DNA of 6,072 bases. Origin: an uncultured Pseudomonadota bacterium (GTDB lineage Bacteria; Myxococcota_A; Polyangia; HGW-17). The stretch is taken from contig CALKWH010000408.1 in the NCBI GenBank assembly GCA_938004375.1, positions 1-6,072 on the forward strand, read 5' to 3'. A model generated the notes under the pieces. The model searched no databases. It was not told the DNA's origin and saw only the letters and a list, made by a program, of their open reading frames with translations. Of this stretch, positions 1-5,474 are shown piece after piece. Every line of letters begins with the position of its first letter. Position 1 is the first letter of the stretch. The position numbers and the translations under genes were made by a program.

Positions 1-45
1 CCACCGAGATCTACACTCTTTCCCTACACGACGCTCTTCCGATCT
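1..45 (+). other. Illumina P5 adapter (synthetic)
   Basis: The first 45 bases match the end of the TruSeq universal (P5) adapter, from the flow-cell part into the read-1 primer part that ends in CTCTTCCGATCT. No i5 index lies between the two parts, which fits a single-indexed library. This is not genomic DNA. It supplies a false stop codon (24-26) and the false peptide end DRKSVV to the minus-strand gene beginning at 1112. True sequence starts at 46. Confidence 0.98.
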
Positions 46-1112
46 TTCTGCAGGGGATCGTGCTCGGTGGCCACGGGGTTCGAGAACTCGACCGCCCAGG
101 AGTAGCCGGGCCGGCAGGGCTCGTTGTTCCAGCCGCAGCGCAGGCGGGTGACCTTCATGGGGCCGTACGTGGTGAAGGAGTGGACCTGGTCCGCGGCGGT
201 CTTGCGCGGTCCCTCGGCGCTGGGGGCACCCTTCTTCAACACGATGGAGTACCCGGTGGACTTCTCCAGGGGCTTTTCGGGCAAAAACACCAGGGTGCGG
301 CCGTCGTTCCAGCCAAGCTTGTGCTTTTTCTGGTATTCGTGGGCGTCGAACTCGGCGCGGGAGAGGAGCTTCCAGGGCACCGGCACGCTGCCGTGCTTCT
401 GCAGCGACAGGAACGGCGCCAGCGCGGCGGGATCGATCTGCTGATCAAAATAGAGGACGATGAGCGTCTCCGGGCGGGCGTGGGTCTCACCGGAGTAGGG
501 GTGCCCGGAACTGATGTTGAGCGCCGGCGTCGAGAACGAGAACTGGGCCGCCTCGGGCAGCGCGGCGCCCAGGGCGCTCTTGGTGCCTTGCGGAATCTTT
601 ACGTAATAGTGCGTGGCGAACGGGAAGCGCACCTCGGGCTCGAACGCCAGCAGGGTGGTCCCCAGCCAGCGCCAGCGGCCCTTGATCGCCGGCTCGAGGG
701 TGACCGGGACGGGTTGCTCGCGCATCTGATCCAGGCTCGCCAGGGGCACCATGGGCTGCGAGAAGGCCACCGTCAGCGCGGCGGTGTTGTGGATCTCGCC
801 CGTGGGCTGCACCCGCAGGACCTTGAGCGGGCCGGGATCGGCCACCTTCGGCGGCTCGGGCGGCCGCGGGAACGCCAGGAGCTTCTGGAAGCCGGACGCG
901 GGCGGCTTGGGTCCGGCGCCGTGCTTGAACACCCACGGCAAGTGGGTGTCGGAGACCATCAGTCCGGTGAACGGGTCGGTGGCGCCAGCTCCGGCTGCGC
1001 CTTCCTTTCCAGCCACGGCGGGCTTCGAGGGCTTGTCGGTGCCCTTGGGCGTACAGGTGGTGAACGACAGCGCGGCAATCGCGAACAGGCTCCAGACAAA
1101 TAGGTTCTTCAT
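46..1112 (-). CDS. alpha-2-macroglobulin family protein, N-terminal fragment
   Basis: This is the first 355 residues of a large envelope protein of the bacterial alpha-2-macroglobulin type, a family that acts as a protease trap; full-length members usually exceed 1,500 residues. The start is the ATG at 1112: AGGAG lies six bases upstream (1119-1123), and a signal sequence follows at once (residues 1-19, hydrophobic core 4-17). Cys20 could be lipidated, although TTC is a poor lipobox. Residues 21-45 are a Lys/Pro/Ala/Gly-rich linker. Two Ig-like beta modules follow. The first (about 97-205) carries VAFSQPM, GRWRWLG and YVKIPQGTKS; the second (about 210-330) carries LYFDQQIDP and LVFLPEKPL. This order is typical of the N-terminus of bacterial alpha-2-macroglobulins. 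The bait region, thioester CxEQ motif and receptor-binding part are beyond the contig end. The last genomic codon is the Gln just before base 46. A different multi-Ig protein is the main alternative. Confidence 0.8.
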
Positions 1113-1159
1113 GAGACACTCCTGCGGGTCCGAATCGATGACGTCTGAGGAAAACACAG

Positions 1160-1188
1160 GTTCTACGGTTTGTTAAGCGGAATTTCAG
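1160..1188 (-). promoter_or_regulatory. candidate promoter of the alpha-2-macroglobulin gene
   Basis: Reading the minus strand, CTGAAA (1183-1188) and TAGAAC (1160-1165) are separated by 17 bases. Each matches four of six positions of the sigma-70 -35 and -10 consensus. The implied transcript would start about 40 bases before the ATG at 1112. This is a by-eye match only. Confidence 0.28.
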
Positions 1189-1232
1189 TCGACCGCCGCC
1201 GTTCGTAGACCCTCGAACCCCGCGCCGTCAGC

Positions 1233-1260
1233 TTGCATTCCGCCCAGCCGCCCGTATAGT
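1233..1260 (+). promoter_or_regulatory. candidate promoter of the RCC1 lipoprotein gene
   Basis: TTGCAT (1233-1238) is followed after 16 bases by TATAGT (1255-1260). The -10 matches five of six sigma-70 consensus bases; the -35 matches only its TTG. The start codon lies 40 bases beyond the -10, preceded by GGAGG at 1288-1292 (8-base spacing). The same TTGCAT-N16-TATA arrangement recurs at 4707-4734 before another lipoprotein start. Confidence 0.42.
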
Positions 1261-1300
1261 GGTCGCGTCGCGCCCGGACGTGACGCCGGAGGAATTCCCT

Positions 1301-3352
1301 ATGCGTATTGTAGGAATATTTGTCGCGCTCGCCCTCGTCGCCGGATGCAAGACCGAGGTGAAGACCCAGGACCACTGCGGGGACGAGTTCCTCGATCCCG
1401 GCGAGGCCTGCGACGGCGCCAACCTGGGCGGGCAGGACTGCGTCTCGCTGGGCCACTACGAGAACGTCGGCGCTCCGGTGTGCACCCCGGCGTGCACGTT
1501 CGACACCGCGGCCTGCGGCCCCCGCTGCGGGGACAACACGGTGGACGTGGACCACGGCGAGGTGTGCGACGCCCAGCAATTGACCGGAAACACGTGCGTC
1601 ACCCTCGGCTTCACCGGCGGGGCGCTCGCTTGCGGGGCCGATTGCCAATATGACATCTCCGGCTGCATCAGCGTGTGCGGCAACGGCGTCGTGGAGCCCG
1701 ACGAGGGCTGCGACGACGCGGGGACCGCCCCCGCCGACGGCTGCGCCGCGGACTGCACGGTGGAGCCGGGCTGGGACTGCACCGGCTCTCCGTCGGTGTG
1801 CGAGATCGTCGAGTGCGGGGACGACGTGGCCGCCGGGGACGAGCCCTGTGACGGCACGGATCTGGCCGGCCAGACCTGCGAGGGGCTGGGGTTCCACGGG
1901 GGGGCGCTCGCCTGCCCGCAGGACTGCGGCCTCGACCTGACCGGGTGCGAGGCGGCCGGCCGCTGCGGGGACGGCGCGCGGCAGGCGTCGTACGAGGCCT
2001 GCGACGGCGCCGACCTGGGCGACGCCACCTGCGAGACCCTGGGCTGGCACGGCGGCACGGGCCTGCAGCCTTCCTGCCTTGCGGACTGCACCCTCGACGA
2101 GTCCGAGTGCGAGCTCAACGGCCGCTGCGGCGACGACGTCCTGCAGTCCGGCTTCGAGGACTGCGACGGTGTGCTTCCTGCGGGCGCCTCCTGCGCCGAC
2201 GCAGGGTCCTTCGTCGGGACGCCGGCCTGCGGGGTCGACTGCGCCTACGACCTCTCCGGCTGCCACGACGCGGTCGCGCTGGCCGCAGGGGACGTCCACG
2301 CCTGCGTCCTGGACGACCTGGGCCGTGCCTTCTGCTGGGGCAGCGGGCGCTTCGGACGCCTGGGCAACGGCGGTACCACGGACAGTCCGATCCCTGTCCC
2401 GGTGACCTTGCCCAACGGCGTCACTTTCACCGCGATCTCGGCCAACACGTCCCACACCTGTGCCCTCGATACGACCGGCGTCGCCTGGTGCTGGGGCGGC
2501 GGCTACGCCGGACGGCTGGGCAACGGCGCGGTGACCGACCAGACGACGCCCGTCCGGGTGACGATGCCGGCGAACCGCACGTTCACCGCCATCGCCGCGG
2601 GGAGCGCCCACACCTGCGCCATCGACGATCTGGGAAACGGCTGGTGCTGGGGGGCCGGCTCGACCGGACAGTTGGGCAACGGCGGCTGGAACGAAGTCAA
2701 CATCCCGACGCCCGTGGCCATGCCGTCCGCCACCACCTTCACCGCCATCACCGCGGGCTACGGCCACACCTGCGCGGTCACGAACACCACCGCGCTGCGC
2801 TGCTGGGGCTACAACAACGTGGGGCAGGTGGGCAACAATCAGTCTGGCACCAACATCCTGACCCCGGCCGGGGTCGTCGCCCCGGGCGTCGGGTTCCGAT
2901 CGATCGACGCCGGCTACATGACCACCTGCGCGGTGTCCGTCGGCGGCGAGCCGTACTGTTGGGGTCAGAACACCCGCGGTCAGGTCGGCGACGGCACCAC
3001 CACCAACCGTCTGGTCCCCGTCCCCGTGCTCATGCCCGGCGGTTTTCCGACCCACGTGATCGCCGTCCACGCGATCCACGCCTGCGCCCTCTCGGCCGCG
3101 GGCGAGCTCCACTGCTGGGGCGGCGGCGAGGACGGCGAGCTCGGCCTGGGCGGGCTGACGGAGACCCTCGATCCTCAACTCGTGGGCGGTCTGCCCCGGG
3201 GCTCGACCGTGGACGCCCGCGACAAGGGCACCTGCGCGCTGACCGGCGAAGGCCAGGTGTGGTGCTGGGGCACCAACGACTTCGGCCAGCTCGGCCTCGG
3301 CGGCATCGGCGGGGGGCCGTTCACCGTGCCGATGCCGGTCGAGAGCCCCTGA
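1301..3352 (+). CDS. cysteine-rich repeat and RCC1 propeller lipoprotein
   Basis: This is a 683-residue surface or periplasmic lipoprotein of unknown role. The ATG at 1301 is chosen because GGAGG sits 8 bases upstream and a classical lipoprotein signal follows: hydrophobic residues 3-14, then LVAGC with the lipidated cysteine at 16. The next residue is Lys rather than Asp, so outer-membrane sorting is expected under the enterobacterial rule. Residues 26-321 form six cysteine-rich modules of about 50 residues with six cysteines each; the third matches the Myxococcus DUF4215-type repeat. Residues 325-683 form seven RCC1 repeats, enough for a complete seven-bladed beta-propeller. Every blade carries C-x9-C-W-G followed by a variant of GQLGNG. 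The gene converges with the SIMPL gene 23 bases downstream, with no clear terminator between them. RCC1 propellers commonly bind proteins, so a ligand-binding or adhesive role is possible, but the partner is unknown. Family assignment is firm; function is not. Confidence 0.93.
   Translation: MRIVGIFVALALVAGCKTEVKTQDHCGDEFLDPGEACDGANLGGQDCVSLGHYENVGAPVCTPACTFDTAACGPRCGDNTVDVDHGEVCDAQQLTGNTCVTLGFTGGALACGADCQYDISGCISVCGNGVVEPDEGCDDAGTAPADGCAADCTVEPGWDCTGSPSVCEIVECGDDVAAGDEPCDGTDLAGQTCEGLGFHGGALACPQDCGLDLTGCEAAGRCGDGARQASYEACDGADLGDATCETLGWHGGTGLQPSCLADCTLDESECELNGRCGDDVLQSGFEDCDGVLPAGASCADAGSFVGTPACGVDCAYDLSGCHDAVALAAGDVHACVLDDLGRAFCWGSGRFGRLGNGGTTDSPIPVPVTLPNGVTFTAISANTSHTCALDTTGVAWCWGGGYAGRLGNGAVTDQTTPVRVTMPANRTFTAIAAGSAHTCAIDDLGNGWCWGAGSTGQLGNGGWNEVNIPTPVAMPSATTFTAITAGYGHTCAVTNTTALRCWGYNNVGQVGNNQSGTNILTPAGVVAPGVGFRSIDAGYMTTCAVSVGGEPYCWGQNTRGQVGDGTTTNRLVPVPVLMPGGFPTHVIAVHAIHACALSAAGELHCWGGGEDGELGLGGLTETLDPQLVGGLPRGSTVDARDKGTCALTGEGQVWCWGTNDFGQLGLGGIGGGPFTVPMPVESP
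1376..2263 (+). repeat. six tandem cysteine-rich modules in the coding region
   Basis: The modules start at CGD/CGN cysteines 26, 76, 126, 172, 222 and 276 and end at Cys321. Modules 1, 2, 4, 5 and 6 share a plan: CGD, an acidic CD about 11 residues later, a Cys followed by an LG-type turn, then C-x3-C (C-x2-C in some) and a final D-x-SGC-like end. Module 3 differs, with CGNGVVEPDEGCDD and DGCAADC, the classical DUF4215 form. Six cysteines per module would allow three disulfides each. Confidence 0.85.
2273..3349 (+). repeat. seven RCC1 repeats in the coding region
   Basis: Seven repeats of about 50 residues cover residues 325-683. Each has a Cys, nine residues, then CWG and a Gly-rich turn (GRLGNG, GQLGNG, GQVGNN, GQVGDG, GELGLG or GQLGLG). 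The first three are the most alike, with PVTLPN/PVRVTMPAN-type linkers and FTAI; blades 6 and 7 are more diverged. Seven is the blade number of a closed RCC1 propeller, so the domain appears complete. Confidence 0.9.
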
Positions 3353-3375
3353 ACGCCAATTGTTCCAACGAAAAT

Positions 3376-4137
3376 TTATTTCTCGATGTTGTAGACGATG
3401 GTCACGACGACCTTGGCGACTTTTTTGATCGTGGATTTGTCGTAGACGCCGCCGTACTCGTCGCTGTCCGACGCGCCGCCCTCGGGCAGGATGTAGAACG
3501 CGCCCTGCGAGGCCGAGCGCATCACGCCGACCTTGACGCCGTCCTGCTTCACGAACTCCTCGGCGCGCTTGCGGGCGTTGGCGGTGGCCGCGGCGATCAG
3601 CGACATCTTCAGGTCTTCGAGGTTGCCCACCAAAAACAGCGGCTGCCCGGCGGAGACGGGGTGCCCCTCGGCCTGCAGCTGCAGGATGTTCTTGCTGGCC
3701 AGCACGATCCGCTGCAGGTCGCGGCTCGTCACGGTCAGGCTCTGGGAGCCGTTGAAGCCCTTCTGCTCCTGCTTCTGGCCGCCGTTCTCGAGGTAGACGG
3801 TCTCGAAGTTCGGACTGACCTGCTCGGGGCCCTCGGCGATCTGGGCCTTGTCCACGCCCTCGCGCTTCAGGAACGCGTCGACCACGGGGCGCACCGCGCG
3901 GATCTTCGCCAGCGCCTCGGCGAAGGTCGCTTCGCGCACCGAGATGGTCACCGTCCACTCGACGCTGTCGGCCACGACGTCCTTGACCGCCAGCCCCTTG
4001 ACGGTGACCTGCTGCCCCTGCTGCTTGCCGGCCACGGCCTCCTTGGTCTGGGCGCCCAGGATGAACGCCGCCCCGGACATGCCCATGGCGAGCAGCCCGC
4101 CGAGCACGGCCATCGCGATGATCGATTTCTTCTCCAT
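3376..4137 (-). CDS. SIMPL (DUF541) domain protein
   Basis: This 253-residue protein is of the SIMPL/DUF541 family, which includes the periplasmic proteins BP26 of Brucella and YggE of E. coli. The molecular role is unsettled; YggE has been linked to oxidative-stress tolerance. Residues 5-29 are one hydrophobic segment with small residues near its end, so it is a signal peptide or membrane anchor; there is no lipobox. The domain runs from about residue 40 to the C-terminus. It opens with VTVKGLA and an alternating AD-VEWTV strand, has a helix AEALAKI and a later helix ATANARKRAEEF, and ends with the strand VAKVVVTIVYNI. The ATG at 4137 gives MEKKS, a normal charged signal N-terminus. A GTG at 4146, with AGGA five bases upstream, is an equally good alternative that would add three residues. 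It converges with the RCC1 lipoprotein gene and has no close upstream partner. Confidence 0.87.
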   Translation of the reverse strand: MEKKSIIAMAVLGGLLAMGMSGAAFILGAQTKEAVAGKQQGQQVTVKGLAVKDVVADSVEWTVTISVREATFAEALAKIRAVRPVVDAFLKREGVDKAQIAEGPEQVSPNFETVYLENGGQKQEQKGFNGSQSLTVTSRDLQRIVLASKNILQLQAEGHPVSAGQPLFLVGNLEDLKMSLIAAATANARKRAEEFVKQDGVKVGVMRSASQGAFYILPEGGASDSDEYGGVYDKSTIKKVAKVVVTIVYNIEK

Positions 4138-4159
4138 GATTGTCACCCTCGTCCTTTCG

Positions 4160-4183
4160 TTGCACGATTATGAAACGGTGCAA
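4160..4183. promoter_or_regulatory. inverted repeat TTGCAC-N12-GTGCAA before the SIMPL gene
   Basis: Six-base arms at 4160-4165 and 4178-4183 enclose 12 bases. On the minus strand the enclosed part reads CATAAT (4167-4172), a five-of-six -10 match whose transcript would begin about 23 bases before the SIMPL ATG. No good -35 lies 16-18 bases upstream. The geometry resembles an operator over a -10 box, or it may be chance. Confidence 0.3.
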
Positions 4184-4272
4184 GGCCGCCACGCGCGGGC
4201 GACCGCCTCCGACAATGCCGCTACAACGCCCGGGATGTCAAAAAATTCCGTCGCCTCTTTCCCACATGGACT

Positions 4273-4308
4273 GCGGGAGCTCTGCTCCCGCTTCTTCTTC
4301 TTCTTTTT
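4273..4308 (+). terminator. terminator-like hairpin followed by T-rich run
   Basis: GCGGGAGC (4273-4280) and GCTCCCGC (4284-4291) form a perfect 8-bp GC-rich stem with a three-base loop, or 7 bp with a five-base loop. A pyrimidine run that includes five consecutive T (4304-4308) follows on the plus strand. This resembles an intrinsic terminator, but the tract is interrupted by C, and no plus-strand gene ends nearby. Confidence 0.4.
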
Positions 4309-4328
4309 CTTCTTCTTTCTCTTCTTCC
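4291..4328 (+). repeat. 38-nt pure pyrimidine tract with mirror symmetry
   Basis: Every base from 4291 to 4328 is C or T, mostly as CTT units. The part 4295-4317 is a 23-base mirror repeat centred on five T (4304-4308). Mirror-symmetric purine/pyrimidine tracts can form intramolecular triplexes. It is a simple-sequence tract, and the Lys/Arg runs it would encode on the other strand are not protein-like. Confidence 0.85.
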
Positions 4329-4340
4329 GGTTCGTGCTCA

Positions 4341-4368
4341 CCGGTCGTGGCCAAAACGCCACGACCGG
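4341..4368. repeat. perfect 11-bp inverted repeat, 6-nt loop
   Basis: CCGGTCGTGGC (4341-4351) and GCCACGACCGG (4358-4368) are exact reverse complements around the loop CAAAAC. The RNA hairpin would be very stable. Neither side carries an immediate U-run, although T-rich sequence (GTTTGGTTTTGTTCTT) follows about 20 bases later on the plus strand. It could be a hairpin RNA, a weak terminator or a protein-binding site. Confidence 0.75.
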
Positions 4369-4474
4369 CCATTCTCCGTCTGTCTATCGTTTGGTTTTGT
4401 TCTTACTTTCTCGCCGAGCGGCGGGGGTAACTATTTGTTTTTATTCTATCTTTTCTTTCCGGGAGAGCATCTCG

Positions 4475-4498
4475 GAGACTGCAGTCAACTGCAGTCTC
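4475..4498. promoter_or_regulatory. perfect 24-bp palindrome, possible operator
   Basis: GAGACTGCAGT (4475-4485) and ACTGCAGTCTC (4488-4498) are exact reverse complements separated by CA. The same bases contain a direct repeat of ACTGCAGTC. The two-base centre is too tight for a normal RNA loop without opening the stem end, so a site for a dimeric DNA-binding protein is at least as likely as a hairpin. No promoter is evident next to it. Confidence 0.5.
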
Positions 4499-4706
4499 AT
4501 ACCCTCTGGTCAGGGGGACGCCGGCCCGGCCATGAGAGCATCTTCCACGCACTGCTCGGGTCAGCCGAGGCCGGAAATCCCCCCGACCGGTCCCACGGTC
4601 GCCCGACACCCCCCTGCTTTGCTGCTGCGATGTGCTCAGACTGGCTTCGTCACATCATTCTTCTTGCGGGGATTTTGGAGTGCGGCGACTTGGCGCCGCG
4701 TGCTAC

Positions 4707-4734
4707 TTGCATGCAACACAAGGCGTGGTATAAA
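4707..4734 (+). promoter_or_regulatory. candidate promoter of the small lipoprotein gene
   Basis: TTGCAT (4707-4712), a 16-base spacer and TATAAA (4729-4734) precede the ATG at 4759 by 24 bases. The -10 matches five of six sigma-70 consensus bases. The -35 sits inside the 10-bp palindrome TTGCATGCAA (4707-4716). The arrangement copies that before the RCC1 lipoprotein gene. Confidence 0.45.
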
Positions 4735-4758
4735 CAACTTCGCGGAGATGAAGCGAAC

Positions 4759-4929
4759 ATGCGCCGGAGCCACTTGAAATTGATGGTTGCCCATGCGGTG
4801 TTCCTGCTCGGCGCCGGCCTCGCCGCGTGCGAGGATCTGCAGCTCAGGTCGATCTGCGGCGACGGCGTGCTCGACGTCGACCGGGGTGAAATCTACGAGG
4901 TCGGCCCCGAGACCTGCTGGCGCAACTGA
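4759..4929 (+). CDS. small putative lipoprotein (56 aa), probably truncated by frameshift
   Basis: The encoded 56 residues begin MRRSHLK, followed by a hydrophobic stretch (about 9-22) and the lipobox GLAAC with Cys24, a plausible type II signal. The start is supported by the candidate promoter 24 bases upstream; the ribosome site is weak (GGAG 11 bases before ATG). After the signal comes CGDGVLDVDRGE, which resembles the opening of the cysteine-rich modules of the RCC1 lipoprotein (CGDNTVDVDHGE there), but the next cysteine is replaced by Tyr. GC-rich third positions hold up to about codon 51, then move to another frame, so the stop at 4927-4929 is probably not the original end. I do not recognise a family. 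Confidence 0.5.
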   Translation: MRRSHLKLMVAHAVFLLGAGLAACEDLQLRSICGDGVLDVDRGEIYEVGPETCWRN

Positions 4930-5107
4930 ATTTCCCCATCCCGCTGCAGGAATCGGGGACCGCCGGGCGCGTGCTGCCCCTCACCGACGGCGAGGTCGCG
5001 CTGATCCGCCGCTCGGACACCCGCATCTCGTTCACGGTCATCGACGCGACGGGCCAGAGGCGTCACACCATGGGCCTGGAGAACGCCGGCCTCCCCGATC
5101 GATCTGA
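4911..5107 (+). pseudogene. out-of-frame continuation of the small lipoprotein gene
   Basis: From 4911 the next frame reads DLLAQLNFPIPLQ and continues for 62 codons to 5096, with 58 of 62 third positions G or C and a balanced composition including FTVIDATGQRR. It has no start codon of its own before GTG 4971 and no ribosome site there. One extra base near 4909-4911 (GAGACC as GAGGACC) would join it to the 4759 gene. One extra C in the CCCC at 5093-5096 would end it at the TGA of 5105-5107, giving about 116 residues. The minus-strand frames here are Arg/Ser-rich and not protein-like. It is either a decayed gene or two sequence errors; the product family is not recognised. Confidence 0.5.
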
Positions 5108-5125
5108 TGCCCACGTCCGGCGCGC

Positions 5126-5473
5126 TCAGCGCAGGATCTTCTCCAACGGCCTGCCCTTGGCCAGCTCGTCGATGAGCTTGTCCAGGATCCGGATCCGGCG
5201 CATCAGCGGATCCTCGATCGTCTCCACGCGCACGCCGCAGACCACGCCGGTGACCCGCTCCGAGGCCGGATTCCAGGCAGGCGCCCCATCGAAGAACGTG
5301 CGAAGGTCGCTGTGGCGTGCGAGCTGGTCGGCCAGCCCCGCGGGCGTGTATCCCGTCAACCAGCAAACAATCTGGTCGACCTCGGCCCGGGTGCGGTGCT
5401 TCCGTTCGGCCTTCTGCACGTACATCGGATAAACCTTGGAAAACGCCATCGAGTAGATTTTGTGTTCGGTCAT
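5126..5473 (-). CDS. DUF2200 family protein
   Basis: This 115-residue protein matches DUF2200, a family of about this length and unknown function found across many bacteria. Recognisable segments are the N-terminal MTEHKIYSMAFSKVYPMYV, then KAERKHRTRAEVDQIVCWLTG, the central TGVVCGVRVETIEDPLM and the C-terminal helix LDKLIDELAKGRPLEKILR. It has no signal peptide or membrane segment, so it is expected in the cytoplasm. The ATG at 5473 is the family's usual start. It lies one base after the stop of the upstream lipoprotein gene (TGA, C, ATG), and there is no clear Shine-Dalgarno sequence, so translational coupling with that gene is likely. The sequence looks intact. Confidence 0.92.
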   Translation of the reverse strand: MTEHKIYSMAFSKVYPMYVQKAERKHRTRAEVDQIVCWLTGYTPAGLADQLARHSDLRTFFDGAPAWNPASERVTGVVCGVRVETIEDPLMRRIRILDKLIDELAKGRPLEKILR

Positions 5474-5474
5474 G

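Larger units (their letters stand above)
4138..4758. other. 621-bp region without a convincing gene
   Basis: No reading frame here has a protein-like composition or GC-rich third positions. The stretch around 4235-4460 is much richer in A and T than the flanking genes, with long T/C runs. It holds several secondary-structure elements, listed separately, and a candidate promoter at its right end. A weaker 6-bp-arm inverted repeat (CGACCG/CGGTCG) lies at 4584-4601. The length and structure would suit regulatory DNA, a small RNA or the remains of a lost gene. Confidence 0.6.

Noticed and set aside
60..1103. Plus-strand frame of about 347 residues opposite the alpha-2-macroglobulin gene
   Set aside because: Its composition is low-complexity Gly/Arg/Leu with no known motif, while the minus strand has a ribosome site, signal sequence and family motifs.
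3353..3375. Bidirectional terminator between the RCC1 lipoprotein and SIMPL genes
   Set aside because: Only a 4-bp GAAC/GTTC pair is present, without a useful stem or T-run.
1945..4173. Long plus-strand reading frame of about 742 residues in another frame of the RCC1 gene
   Set aside because: It is an Arg-rich frame-shifted shadow that runs through the SIMPL gene on the opposite strand, with no recognisable motif.
1163..4192. Very long minus-strand reading frame (about 1,009 residues) opposite the RCC1 lipoprotein gene
   Set aside because: It is an antisense shadow of a GC-rich gene: Arg/Gly/Ala/Val-rich, no ribosome site or domain, and it overlaps the well-supported RCC1 lipoprotein and SIMPL genes.
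4168..4362. Lys-rich 64-residue minus-strand peptide
   Set aside because: It is only the translation of the simple pyrimidine tract read from the other strand.
4435..4758. Possible coding sequence upstream of and in frame with the small lipoprotein
   Set aside because: It lacks GC-rich third positions, crosses the perfect palindrome and the candidate promoter, and has no ribosome site; the signal peptide starts properly at 4759.
4138..4758. CRISPR array or phage/IS remnant in the non-coding stretch
   Set aside because: There are no regularly spaced direct repeats, no transposase fragment and no terminal repeats with target duplication; the repeats present are isolated palindromes.
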